NCBI GenBank assembly: GCA_003194525.1
Contig: NBIV01000006.1
Coordinates: 124,001-188,000 of the forward strand
Direction of reading: 5' to 3'
Source of the DNA: Gracilariopsis chorda
Lineage: Eukaryota > Rhodophyta > Florideophyceae > Gracilariales > Gracilariaceae
Length of the DNA: 64,000 nucleotides
Shown here: one piece after another, positions 1 to 12,279 of the stretch
Layout: every line of letters starts with the position of its first letter
How positions within the stretch are numbered: the first letter of the stretch is position 1
The notes under the pieces: generated by a model
Seen by the model: only the letters and a program-made list of their open reading frames with translations
The model's database searches: none
What the model was told of the DNA's origin: nothing
Translations under genes and position numbers: made by a program

Positions 1-640
1 CCACAGGCGAGGGTGTTCTAGATAGAACCAACTCGAATGGCGAAACTCCGGTAGTCCGGTGTACCTGCGTATTGTACGCGTAGGTTACCGCATCAGCGTA
101 CATGTCCCAGTTCTTTGGATGGTCTGCGACGTAGCAACGTAATGCCGCGAGTAACGTCCGGTTAAACCGTTCAACTTGCCCATTACACTGGGGGTGGTAG
201 GTAGTCGTGAACAAGTTCTTGACATCCAGGATGCGACAAACATCCTGGAAGAACTTGCTCACGAACTGCTTCCCGTTATCAGAGAGCACCTCTACAGGGG
301 GACCATAGACGAAAATCCAGTGCGTCACCAGAGCCTGTGCCACCGTGAGAGCGGTTATCCTCCGAAGAGAGACAGTCCGTACCAGCTTAGAAAAGCGGTC
401 GGTAATGACAAGTAGAAACTTGTTTCCACGTTTCGTGGTGAGTAGTGGTCCGAGAATATCGATCGCGATAAACTCGAGCGGCGCCCTTGCGGGGAATAGT
501 TTCATCTTCTTCGCATTTTTGCGGAGTTTCACACGATTCTTCGCGCATTCGCTACAAAACCGCACGGTTGCGTAGCAATCCACTGCCATGGCGGGCCAAT
601 AGAAATCCCTTCGCAGAGTTAGGTAGAGTTTCCTCCCACC
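1..640 (-). mobile_element. Gypsy 1 integrase region (partial)
   Basis: The minus-strand translation matches the integrase of element 2 (46,069-46,617) along its length. It has a zinc-binding HHCC-like segment near 520-640 and a catalytic core of the DDE type further left. The core includes the familiar 'FVYGPP', 'NGQVERFNRTLL' and 'TGVSPFELVL' blocks. The C-terminal part is beyond the window. A long imperfect hairpin sits inside it at 206-263. Confidence 0.85.
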
Positions 641-1521
641 TGGGTGACCTCCAATGGGGCGTAGTGTGATAGATGAAACACCCGCGACTGCAGGGAATGA
701 GGTACCACAATCTGTGGGCGGGCTTCGACCTTCCTTACGAGGTAGCCTTTGTCGTTTACCCCGAAAGGGAGATCTTCACAACCGTTAATACGGGCACGAA
801 TCCTCGTACAGAATGGGTCGCCGAATTGTTCTCGGATCATTTCTTCCGGTGATACTGGTACAAAGTTTCCCGGTAACGGGTTCTCAGATTCATCTCGCGA
901 TGCGAGTAGTTCGTCAAAGTTTGCATCCTCGTCCCAGTTTTCTGGCCCAGCCTCGACGGCACTTTCCGGATCATCCGGGTCTATGGCCATGAAACATGGG
1001 ACTTCATCATCCTCCGTTGGGATTACTTCCTCACTTGTGGGTAAACGCGACAGGGCGTCGGCTTGGGTGTTCTGCGCGCCCTTTTTATAAATGACTTGAA
1101 AGTCATATTCCACGAGGCGGAGTCTCCAGCGCATTAGGCGTCCCGACGGGTCGGAGATATTCATTAACCACCTCAATGAGGAATGATCCGTGTACACGGT
1201 GAAGTGAACTACCATACGGTAGGGGCCCAGAGTGGTCATCGCCCATACGACGGCGAGGCACTCTTTCTACGATACGGAGTAGTTCCGCTCATGAACATTG
1301 AGCGAGCGTGACCAATAACCAATTGGATGTCGTTCCGTCTCAGGGATGGTTTGAAAAAGACCACACCCGACTTGGTAGTCGCTCGAGTCCGTATCTACAG
1401 AGTATGGCAACCCAAGTTTTGGGAGATGTAGGATTGGTGCTGATGTGACAGCCTCCTTCAAGGAGTTAAAAGCTTCCGATTGCTCGGGCATAAATGTTCC
1501 CAGATTTGGGGGGGTTCCCAT
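619..1521 (-). mobile_element. Gypsy 1 RNase H region
   Basis: Two coding-like stretches (1,267-1,521 and 619-1,239) carry the Gypsy RNase H pattern. It opens with 'YSVDTDSSDYQVGCGLFQ', runs through 'HPIGYWSRSLNVHERNYSV', and reaches the tether-like 'YKKGAQNTQADALSRL' that precedes integrase. It lies directly downstream of the reverse transcriptase. Confidence 0.85.
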
Positions 1522-2668
1522 TTCGCAACAACGCGTTTAGGGGCGCCGCAGTATCCGAAAAGCTCGGGATGAACCGTCGATGGTCGTTGACCAGCCCCAA
1601 AAAGGAGTGCAGTTCCATTTTCGTACGGGGCTCTTTCGCCTCAACGAGGGATTTGACTCGAGCTTTCTCGATTGCTAACCGTCCAGGACGGATAATGTGA
1701 CCCAGATACTTCACAGTATCTGTGAAAAACTCGAATTTTCTCAACTTGAGGGTAATTCCCGCATCGCGGAGTACGGTCAGCACGTCTCGGACGTGAGTGA
1801 GATAGTCGTCCAACGAGTTGGAGAAGATGATAATATCATCAAGGTAGACCAGACAACTCCGCCACTTAAAGCGGTTGAGTAGAATTTCTACTGCACGCTG
1901 AAAAGTGGCGGGGGCGTTGGTTAACCCAAATGGCATCCGCTTGAAGCGGTACGTTCCTGCGTGGCAGGTGAATGCGGTTTTGTCGCGATCCTCCTGTCTG
2001 ACAGGTACTTGCCAATATCCCCAATTGGCATCGAGGGCCGTGAACACGGTGGCGTCTCCGAGGGAGTCAATACACTCGTCCATACGAGGGATAGGGTACG
2101 TGTCCCGAACAGTCACGGCATTGAGCCGGCGGTAGTCGACACGGAACCTCGAGGTTCCGTTGGCCTTTAAAGCCAGTACAACTGGGGATGCCCAGGGTGA
2201 TTGAGCGCGCTCAGTCACACCTCCGCGGAGCATCTTGTCCACTTGGGACTGCTCCTCTTCCCGAGCTTTCGGACCTGCCCTGTAAGGGGGTTGTGCAACC
2301 GGTCGCGCACCGGGGAGTAAATCGATCCGGTGTTCCGTTGCATTAATCTCGCCAAGCGAGCCATCCCACATTGTGGTGAATTCCCGTAACATTGTACGGA
2401 GTTTGTCGCGGTGGGACTCCGGCACGTGGCTGAAGTCCAGCGCTTCAAGTTCCTTTTCCGGATCAATCCGGTCGTTGCTCCATGGAGCATTGTCCTGTAC
2501 AACAGGTGTGGTTCGCAATTCCGAGTTACTCGGTATGTTCGACGCTGAAGTAGCGGTTTCCTCCCCCTCCTTAGACTTGACGTCTTCGGACGGCGGGGCG
2601 AACTCCTCAGAAGAGGTGGTAACTCCTAGTACATCGGCGGCTGTCATCTTCGTTGGCAGCATTCCCAT
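1466..2668 (-). mobile_element. Gypsy 1 reverse transcriptase
   Basis: This is the best preserved part of the element, about 400 residues. It shows the fingers and palm motifs of Gypsy RT in order: 'SPWASPVVLALKANGTSRF', 'DYRRLNAVTVRDTYPIPRMD', 'FTALDANWGYWQVPV', 'FGLTNAPATFQR' and the catalytic 'LVYLDDIIIFS'. It ends in the connection region ('KYLGHIIRPG', 'HSFLGLVNDHRRFIP') leading to RNase H. Confidence 0.93.
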
Positions 2669-3020
2669 AGGATGGCGGGGTTACACTCCCAATTACTTGG
2701 TGTTTGACCAGATACTGGGGGTGTTTGCCAAGGTTGGCAACCAATACCCGGAAAGGAACATCCGGAGAAATGGTGACAATTCCATTAGCCAGCGTCAGCT
2801 GGGATTTCTCGTACAACGAGGCGAGGGGTTGTATAACCCGAAGACCGTGTTGACGGGAATTTACTTCGACCCAAACTTGGGATTCAGGTGGTATAGAAAC
2901 CGAGGCAGCGACGCGGAGCTTGGTGGACTCGCGGGACGCGGGCGGTGGTTCCTGCGCAGCAGGGAGCGGAACTTGTTTCCGAGAGGACCGCTTTAGCGGG
3001 CGGCGACCAATAGGAACCGA

Positions 3021-3563
3021 CTATCCATCGTCAAGCTCTACAGGCCTGAGGCGGGGCCTGATTGTGTCGACAAATCTGTCGCAGTAATCACATCCCAGTA
3101 TGATTGGTGCTGCCAATGAACGGCAAACGATGAAGTCCAACTTCACCACAGAGGTACCAAGTCTCACGACGAGGTCCACTGTGCCCACCGTTTGTAACGG
3201 ATTGTTGCTCGCATCCGAAATGTCGGGGACCGCGTCAGAGCGGATACGAGACCTCACAAGCGGGGCTAACAATGATTCCACAACAAAGTTGGGGCCTGCA
3301 CCTGTATCCAGGACGGTGAGAAACCTCACCATACACTGGGGGTCAAGGCCAAGGTCGTCATAGAACTTATAGTTGCGCTTGGCCAAGACCAAGACTCTAC
3401 CGGGAATCCGGGGATTTTTACTCCGTATCCACGGGCGATGCAGCACACTGAGGTGTGCAGAGTCCGCGTCAGCGGTGTCTTTCCTCGAGAGGACTTTCAC
3501 CGGTGAGCGAGGCGAGGACGCCTCGGGCGCCAACAGCCTCGTTTTTGAGGACGCCTCTCCCAA
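3021..3563 (-). mobile_element. Gypsy 1 aspartic protease region
   Basis: A 180-residue coding-like stretch contains the active-site block 'VLDTGAGPNFV' followed by the flap and 'IILGCDYCDRFV', the usual pepsin-like retroelement protease layout. The same block occurs in element 2 near 43,380. It lies between gag and reverse transcriptase, as expected. Confidence 0.8.
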
Positions 3564-3847
3564 AGGGGAGACTCCCTCAGTTAGTTTTCAGCCTTCGGCG
3601 GTGGGTTGGTTTCCTCGACAACGAGTGCTTCATCCCGTTGACGGGGGTTTCTATCTGCATAAGCGGGGGTTGCAACGGATGGTGGCGTGATCTCCCGAAT
3701 CGGGGTGTATGAAGCTTGCCGCGCACGCGGGGACTATGGTAGGGCATGGGAAAAGTCCGTTTTAGCACGGAGGTAGGAAGCCGTCGGGACGGAACGTTTC
3801 TCCTCTGGAGTGAGGGCCTCGTAGTTTGCCACCACCTTGGCCATATC

Positions 3848-5753
3848 CTACAGTGAGCAAATATACTGAGGTGAGGTATGGCCATGGGCATAACACAGGT
3901 GGGAAGTGAGAGCCATTACCGCGACATGCGTATTATCATTCCGAGTATCGGAGAAGCGAACCACAGGGCGGGTGTCACTCCATCCAGGCCGTTGATAACG
4001 GGATTGACCGTTTGAAAACGGGAGTCCTTGGGGTTGGACGCAACCGTTACCACCGTATAGAACGGGATCTTCTCTTCCCGTATCACGGGTCATCTCCGTC
4101 GTTGATGGCAAATCACTGGTGGGTATCGACACACCATCCCCCTGCACTAAATGCACGGTATCAAATCCCTGTCCAGGGTTCCCATCCGCGTTGAGCGGGA
4201 GTGAGGGAGCTTCGCTTTCCAGCAACAACGCCTTGGCGGATTTGGACCGATTGTTCGGAGTTCTTGCACGAAGTGCATCCCCTTCCGCTCGGGCGTGCTG
4301 GACCAGCTCGAGATAGGTGATCCTCCGCTTGTCCTCCCGATAACGGGTAACTAAACTCCGGATTGCTGGTCAAGACCATCGATGAACATGGTACTGCGCT
4401 CTTCAGCGGGGTATACTTTACCACATATGTGGAAAGCCTTGTTAAGGCACACTGAGTAATCGGTCTCGGTCTCTCCAGCACGCTGGCGTGTACCTCGCAA
4501 AGCGAGGATATCCTGCTGAATGGCGGTGTTTGTGGCGTAGGAGCGCAGAAGATACTGCACAGCCTCCGGCCAGCAAGTAACCCCTCCCTCGGAGGCACTA
4601 GAAGATCCTCTGACAGAGTTGTATTGGTCCTCCGCCCCTCCCCGTAGGAAATACAGTAAAGCCAAATAGGCTTGTCCCTCATTCATACCGAGGATATCGG
4701 CCTCTGCTACGAAGTGGCATAAGAAATCCAGTACCAGGACTGGGTCCTTTCCAGTAAACTACTGGTTGCGGAGCGAAAGCTGCATTCGCTTAATGCATTC
4801 TCGCACCTATCCCGTACCACGGAGCGTACGTCCAAGTGACGAATCTTCGAGCCGGTGTTACCGGTATGATAAAAGCTTCCGGTAATCCGGGTTTGTCGGT
4901 TTGAATTCCCGGACACCGGGGTGTCTTCTCCCCTTCTGCCGGGTTCGGATCACACCTCCAGTGGCCGATGACCGCTTCGAGCGGGAGGAGTAGCCTCGCT
5001 TCTCGTCCTTCGAGTCGGAGTCCGAGGAGCTCGAGCTAACCGAATGGTTTCGGGATGAGTCTGACGATGTCGAAGAATCGGAGTCCGAATATTTTCGGTG
5101 GTTTTTCCGTCGATGACGGCGTTTCTTCTTCCCAGCAAGCTGGTCGTTGTGCAATGCCTCGTTTACCGGATCATCCGGGGATGGTTTGTCCATGAGGACG
5201 AACTGCTCCAGCGTCTCCAGGCGGGCACCAATTCGATCAAATCGGGCTTCAACTTCTTCGATGAAGGTGGCGGGTTGTCCCAAACTCTCCAACACGGAGT
5301 TGACGTCAGACCGTAAAATACGGAGTTTCTCGGCGACCTACTTTACGGGGGTGGCCAAGACCACCTCTTGGAGGGATTTTAGTTCCCCTACAAGGGTGTC
5401 ATGGGCGGTCCACAGAGCGCGGACCTGGGATTCCAGGGAAGTCCACTGGGGGGCGTTATCGCCCGTTCCAAGGGGGTTTGAAGCCGCGACAGTGGGAGCA
5501 GGCCGGGTTGCCTGGGGCACTGCGGCAACAGCCGGAGTCGATGCTGCATTCCCCTGCGGGGGTGATGACGAGAGCTAAGGAGGTTCCGGGGTTCCCGATC
5601 GGGGGTATCATTCCACGATGAAGCAGCGCCAGCACGGCTGGAACTTGTCCGTATAGGGATACGGGGTACGAACCGAACTTCGGAAGTGTCCGCGTTGTCG
5701 CGGGAGCGACTACGCGTAACCACTGGCTCCGCATCGGAGGGATTTCTCGACAT
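3848..5753 (-). mobile_element. Gypsy 1 gag region
   Basis: Several adjoining coding-like stretches lie upstream of the protease. An N-terminal serine/arginine-rich segment (about 4,860-5,300) precedes a capsid-like part (about 4,160-4,690) with 'YLALLYFLRGGAEDQYNSVR' and 'TETDYSVCLNKAFH', typical of Gypsy gag. A Cys/His-rich stretch near 3,850-3,900 ('YAHGHTSP') corresponds to the nucleocapsid zinc knuckle seen in element 2 near 42,800. Confidence 0.75.
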
Positions 5754-5862
5754 GAGAAAATACCGTTACGATGGGAACGATCACGGAACTTCCGGTGAAT
5801 GAAAACAAACCTCGTAAGAGGGAAAACAAAAACCGATTCTAGGTCGGGAGGCCACTTTGTGG

Positions 5863-6550
5863 TGCAATGCCCGAAAGGGGAAAAACACCGAAAGACGTTC
5901 GGGATCTTCCTCTCACGAGGTGAACCCAGTTGGGTAGAGCCCTCCCAGAGGTGTCACGGCGAAACCGGTTTGTAAGACCAGGGACACCTGTCGCGACATG
6001 CGCAGGGAGGTGAAGGCGAAGAATCGGTATCCACGTGAGCGGGGTGTCATCCTCAGTAGAGGTATGTTTCCACGTAAGTGGGGGTGTGTGAGCAGATGCG
6101 CACACGAGGGCCGCGGATAGCGGGAGGTGCTACCCTAAAAAGCGGAAACGGAAGGGCGAAGAGGAGGAAGAGAGGACGAAGTGAGTCGCGGGAGCGACGG
6201 GGGTGAACTGCGATGCCGGTAACAATATCTCTATACAGGGCGAAACACCAATGCAATTGGAACAATTATACTCCCAGTAATGGGTCCATTGAGATGTGCA
6301 AGGGGGTTAGATGTCCCGTGGTTTACGGCGTTTCCCTCCAAGGAGGAGTAGAGTACGCGCGCAAGCGGCAACAACTAGCGCCAACTCCCCAGGTTGGGGT
6401 CCCTTGTTGGCGAAGGTTTACTGGTGTGACGGCAGTGCGCCGTCGCACTAAGTACTAGCTTCCCAGAAATGGGTGTGAAAATAATAAATAATATTAACTA
6501 AAATACTCCACATTTCGTGGCAACATCCACTACTGTGGCCAACCACCAAT
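5863..6550 (-). repeat. Putative 5' LTR of Gypsy 1
   Basis: Non-coding DNA upstream of gag. Its 3' end is set at 5,863, where the sequence reads TGCA followed by CCACAAAGTGG. That matches the LTR-internal junction of element 2 at 40,946. The outer end near 6,550 is only estimated, because the partner LTR is outside the window. It is full of small perfect hairpins, for example at 5,852-5,862, 6,185-6,198 and around 6,340-6,540. Confidence 0.45.
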
Positions 6551-8899
6551 TGACCCAAAACCGTGTCCCACGTGTCCATACCCACCATTGTGTGGCGTAA
6601 TTCATACACACACTACACAACCGATAATATCGGGAAAACGATCAAGTACCCAGAACCCCTCCCTGAGGGCGTTGCACTTCATTCAGCGCACAAAACGTTC
6701 GAGAAAGTAATTAATAAGAACTGTAAAAACCTCACGCTTGGTCGGTGGGATAGGGCTATGAATCACACTGCAGGAAAGCATGGTTTTCAGATACACTTAT
6801 TGGGAACTTCTACGCATGCTGTTATAGCTCTTGACAACAAAACCGACCAATAAAACCCTACAAAAGTAATTGAAGCTAATTGTTTGGACGTCCATTTGCC
6901 AGACATACGTCCCATTGAGGGATATTTACCATATTACATCGTATTTAGAAACGTGTCCGTAGTTTGCAAGACATTGCAGCAAGGAGTGTTCTTAGAATAG
7001 AACAAATGTTTAACGAGAAGGGCAACCAGAGAAGACTCTGAACGGGCTTGTATGGCTATGCTTGGGATAAAGCAGAATATAAAGAAGTACTGAAGACACC
7101 TTTGCATTTCGAAGTTGCACTTAGGTTTATCTACTGCAAGTATGGTGGCAGCTCCCATCCTTGGTGCTGCTAAAGTCAAAGCAATGTCAAAGGCTTCGTG
7201 CCCACTTTGCTCGTCTGCAAACCTTTGGGTGTTCCCTTTTCTGATTTTGATCTGAGCAATACGACCGCACAGTAGATGGAGTAAGTGTTCTTCATCCTTT
7301 ATTGTGAAAGAATATTGAATAGTCACTTAACAAACCAACCTTAATGGTCGCACATTAATTTCATAATAACGTGCGTTAAAAAAACTGTCACTTTATCCAG
7401 TTATGGCTCTCACACTCTCCCCAAGCTTGGGCGTTGGCATAATTAGAGCATCACTAACACTCTAATTCACATTGTATCTTCTGCCAATGGTCAATCCGCA
7501 AGAAACTGCGGGAATACGAATTTCAACAGAACGCCAAGTAAAAATGATTGATTTTTTACAAGTTTTAGAACATTACATATCCTACGAGAGATGTCGAACA
7601 TTATATCTTCTAATAATATCCCATTTGCTTTAAGGAAGTCATCCAAAATTAGCATAAGAAAATTCGGCAGTTTGTTACCGGTATGTGACGTCTTTTCAAA
7701 ATTAAAGAAAAACGTATTACACAACATCAATGAAAGCACAGAGCTTTCGTGTGCATTTTGATCAGAGCTTGTTGAATTAGTAACATAATAAATGTAAGCT
7801 TGTGAACAAAGATAGCAATAGTTGGGAAATGAGAGTTCAAGATATTTTTATCATATATGTTACAGCTGCTTTCAAAGTTTTGAGAAACGCAGTACCTAGA
7901 TTATTCCATCCTGGTTGATTGCAAGGATCATTGGATTTTTTGAGTTGATTTTTTATATAAAGTAGCTGACGTATATAGCGATTGTTTTGCGGACTAGAAT
8001 ATGTTTCAATAGGTTTCATATGCCACGCGGAAGAGCAATATACCCAGTCCCGCCACATGTACGAATCTATGGGCAATCAAAGAAACTGCAGCCCTACAAT
8101 GACCCAAGAATATATGGCTTGGAGTCAACACAGGTCAATCACTAAATATCTAACCGTTTCTTCTTTCATTCTAATTCCTTAGCATCACATACATCTTTCA
8201 TCATAATATCTATCCAGGTCTGTCCACAGAGCAGTGTGCTCGATTAATATATTCAATATACATGCAACTTATTAGTGAGGGATAGAAAATGTGTGTTAGA
8301 GAGAGAATAAGGATGTGGAGTATGACCCAAAGACTTCGTACCCAGCTCTCGCAAACTACGCATAAACTGAGTTGGTACTAGCGTTCGCTGTAGCCAGCGG
8401 TATTATCCACCAGTAGGGTATGACAAGCAAGACCTACCTACACTTTATAATTGAAATATTTGAAAATATCCATCAACCAACGCACTTTTCAGGAAAAGAA
8501 GTACTTCCGGTAGTGGAGTGTTAACTAATGATATCTATGGATAGTTTCAAGCAGTTCGCAACGATTTCGGGCAGCGCACTTACGGGGCCACGTTCCTACT
8601 GCGAATTCAAGCAGTAGGCAGTCACCGGGCCAAACATAAGAAAGCAAGGCAGTAGTGACTTTGTGTTAGTCATGATTGTCGTCCGTGACCTCAGATATCT
8701 AAATAAGGTCTACGAATCGAATATAATCGAAGAAAAACTGAATGCATCTTTTGCCATCGAGCTATTTGGATCACTGAAGGGCTTCGTCTGCCTAAAAGCT
8801 AGTCAAGGTGACCAGGACCGTACCGTACTGCAGCTTTGGTAGAGCAATAACATTTTAGAGAAACATAGCTTGGCTAGGAGCAACAAGCATGGACTACCC
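6551..8899. other. Relic DNA, no gene recognised
   Basis: The stretch is AT-richer than its neighbours and holds only short open frames. The longest (6,563-6,853 plus; 6,934-7,326 minus) do not resemble any family I know. I see no counterpart of it in arm B. It is probably decayed transposon DNA, but that is a default explanation and not a demonstration. Confidence 0.4.
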
Positions 8900-10671
8900 T
8901 TCCAGCCAGCGACGGTCTAATGTCCTCATATTCTGGAAACGAATGTCTTACATGGAAACACCACACCACCTGCATGAGTATGATGGAAGACCTGTTATAT
9001 GTCGTGGTGTGCATCAGAACCATTATTGCCTTGCAAGAGAGTACGTAGATGCATGCTGGGTGTGTGTACTAAAATCTGACTAATTCCGGGCTTAGGATAT
9101 CGCGCATGAAATCCTACGTTGTAATAACAATCTATTAACAGATTTGTACATGGATATTTATATGCGCGCTAGATGCACAAATGATGCCAAAAGATGGGGA
9201 AAAGTCTTGCTTGTGCGCCAATTCTCCCCAGTTTTTGGAATCATTCGTACATAAAGCGTCAATATGGATGTACATGGAACACACTGATGATAAACTCTTA
9301 ATAATATGTATAGCCAAACGCGTGATGTTGTACACGCGGAATCACACAGATATGTCCGTGTCCATCCAACGCGCATGTACTTAATTGTTTGGGAGCGTCC
9401 TCAAAGGTGAAACAAATCCGCATAGGCCATAAGAATCTTCTGGAGAACAAAAAGATGATTTGAGAGTAAATAAGAGTAACGTGTTCAGCATGCTACGAAA
9501 GAGAAATGACATAGTAGCAACGTATTGAGGGGGACGATTAAATCTAGAAGAACAAATATTGTATGAGATACGCTGCACACGAATGTAGCGTTGTATAGCC
9601 CAATCAAATGCCCCCTAGTGGTATGAAATCAACTAAAATAAGAGAACACAGGGATTGTACCATAAGTGAAGGCTTCGGCCTTTTTCAATGAAGAAGAAGT
9701 GAAAGTGCCATCGTGTTACTGAAAACGAAAGTATAAAATGATTGGCTCAGGACAACTTGAAGAATTAAAGATCACATCGGCCTCAAAATATTTAGTTTAT
9801 AGCGAACACTACAGTGGTAGAGAGAGGTATGGGAATGGTCAAATTTCTTATGTGTTTTACACAAACGTTCCTGTTTTGTTGTGCTATACACCTCGGAGAA
9901 TGCCAAGATACACGTACGGCGGGAGCAGAGAAAAGCATGCCTCCGAAAAGCTGAAGCTCGTGAGAATTTACTTTACGCGGTCGTTACGACGACGCTCACC
10001 CTATGAGCAAAGCAATTGGGTTAAGTTGTTCACTTAACCAATGACTGTATGTATAGTGCAACTGCCAATTATTTTTGCGTGTCATTTCAACTGACCATAC
10101 CATTGCATGCCACTTCAATGCTCCACCCATGACTCCAAGCACTCTTGCCACGCTCCCTGACTGCGCCACACCATTTTTTCGGGAACCATGTAGAAGTTCG
10201 ACAACTTTAGAATTCATTTCGAAGAAAACGGACAACGTACAGAGTTAATTAGATGGTGCAGCGCGTTGCATCCCACACGGACCTCACACTGTCTAGAAAT
10301 CTACATCAAAGTTGGGTATCTGGGCATGAATTTTGCGGGCTGGCTTGCGCGCACACAGTCCCAGTGAAAATATTTTATCTTGACGGCCACGAAGTGCAAA
10401 ATTTAGGTGGACTAACGATTTCGACGATGCCAAGCCGCCATTAGTACTCCGACTAGGCGCCGACCAACAGAGTAGGCAAACTACCATCTAGGTGATGGGC
10501 ATCGCTCTGGAACCAGAATTCATATCTTAACGATTTCACCCCGCATCTGGCCACCAACTGGAGAAAAGTTTCAATCAAGAATGAAAGTCTGAAATGAAAA
10601 GGAGAAGTCCTTTAATGGTTTTGCGTAGTACCCAATTAACTTTTGTAACAAACAAATGGTGCTAGCTGTGT

Positions 10672-11381
10672 TGCAGTACCCTGCGAGGGGAAAGACACGC
10701 GAAGGCATTCAGATTCTTCTATGAGAAGGGTAGCAACAGAAGCAAAGCCACCTGCGGTGGGTGCGCTAGTCTTGTGTAAGTCCGAGGCTCACCGTCACAA
10801 TGGGCGTGCAGGTGTATGGTATAACTGGAAAAGAACCACCAGATAAGCGAGAAACAAATGAGGAACCACTGGGGAACACAGGGGTGCTGCCTGTATCAGG
10901 GGAAATATAGAAGATATAGTAGAACACGCAGAGCAGGTGGTAACGTGACGCGAAATGCGGTTCGAGATGCCACGAGGTGGAATAAGTAGTCCCGCACCAG
11001 GCGTTAGCTCTCTGATGGAGTTTAACAACTACCAGGGGTTCCTGAGTCAGTACCGAATACTCGGTTGTTGTATTTATTTTCCCGTAGTGGGGTACCAGTC
11101 GCCTCCTAAGTATAGTCGGCGCCGGAATTCTGTAGGGCAGATATACTAACTTAGACAAATACAATATAGCTAAGTATAATCAATAGGTGCAAACCCCCAC
11201 CTACACGCGTGTGTATTGTGCCAAAGTGACAAGTAAACTAATGTCCACTAAAGTATGCAAGTAACCTCGGCGTCGAGTAGTTGACCTTCGATTCCTATAT
11301 CGGGAACGTCCGCCGCGATGGGTACCTCTGTATATATGAGCCGCAAGGTGCGATATACCTCCGCGAACGCGTTGCACTACA
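10672..11381 (-). repeat. Solo LTR of the Gypsy 2 family
   Basis: About 710 bp matching, in reverse orientation, both LTRs of the Gypsy element at 40,251-51,539. It starts with TGTAGTGCAACGCG at 11,381 reading leftwards and ends near TACTGCA at 10,672. The DNA on its two sides matches the outer flanks of the complete element in arm B, so this is the same insertion reduced to one LTR. No internal sequence is present. Confidence 0.85.
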
Positions 11382-12279
11382 CTCCCCAGGTTGGCTACGT
11401 GTAGGGCTCGTGTACTGTTAGCGCACCATTCTGAGTGACCTTTGGTGCTTAGAATGATAGATATTCTTTTGGCACGTGTGCTCCATCACAAGAGATGCAC
11501 TAAGACATCTCCGAATTAGAAGAGCCATAACCATCGGAAACGAAAGCAACCCGTACAGTCTTGGCCCATTTTGTGGTTGAGCACTGTTGTGATTACCTCT
11601 CACGGTCAGCCTACGCCACTACCGGTCATTACCTGACTATGGGACAGTCTCTGGTTGTCGTGCTTCGTGTGCCTCTTTGTACCACTTCGGTGTCCCGCAG
11701 TATATCTGTCCTAGAGAGAATATTGCATATCCTCTCACGAGTTTCTTTCAATTTTGTGTTACTATTTATGAAACATATCCATTATTGGACTTGATCGGTA
11801 AAACTAAAAGATGGGTCAGCGAATCCTATCCTTTAACAATCTCAGGTTGGCATAAAGCGAACCTGTGTTACACTACCAGCTGCACAAGAGATAAAAAAGA
11901 AAGGTCTGGTTTCTAAGAAGTTAGTTATCGCAAAATCAGCCAGCAATCCACTGGAAACCCAAGTAGGGTCATGCTAAATACCAAGCAAGTAAATGTGCAT
12001 GTTATTCAACACCGTGAAAGACTCTACGAAGGCATCAGCTCGTTCTAGGGAATGCAAATGTTTCTGTGGAACGAAATAAAGCTTTCGATGTTTTAATGGG
12101 GAACTTTGGAAAAATACTAAGCGTTATTAGATACCGAGACTTTTGATTCTGTTCTTTCCCAAATGACAGCGGTCGTACTCACTATGACACCTATCCTATT
12201 GTAGAGATGTTTGGCGTAATAGACCGTGAGAAGTGGGAGGACAACGCTCAGACCACGGAAGATGATGGAATGACAACTA

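Larger units (their letters stand above)
1..6550 (-). mobile_element. Gypsy (Metaviridae) LTR retrotransposon 1, cut by window edge
   Basis: An LTR retrotransposon fossil read right to left. Going leftwards come the 5' LTR, gag, aspartic protease, reverse transcriptase, RNase H and integrase; the 3' part lies outside the window. The order protease-RT-RNase H-integrase defines Gypsy/Metaviridae. Protein-level resemblance to element 2 at 40-51 kb is clear in every domain, and both share the bases just after the LTR (CACCACAAA-TGG). They are therefore related families, but their LTRs are not alike. It looks fairly well preserved in RT and integrase and has several breaks overall. Only one LTR is in view, so no LTR-based age can be given. 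It is unusually rich in short hairpins (see findings). Confidence 0.93.

Noticed and set aside
6551-7740. Minus-strand frames (6,934-7,326 and 7,491-7,739) as Copia remnants
   Set aside because: A few words look RT-like, but no ordered set of motifs could be found.
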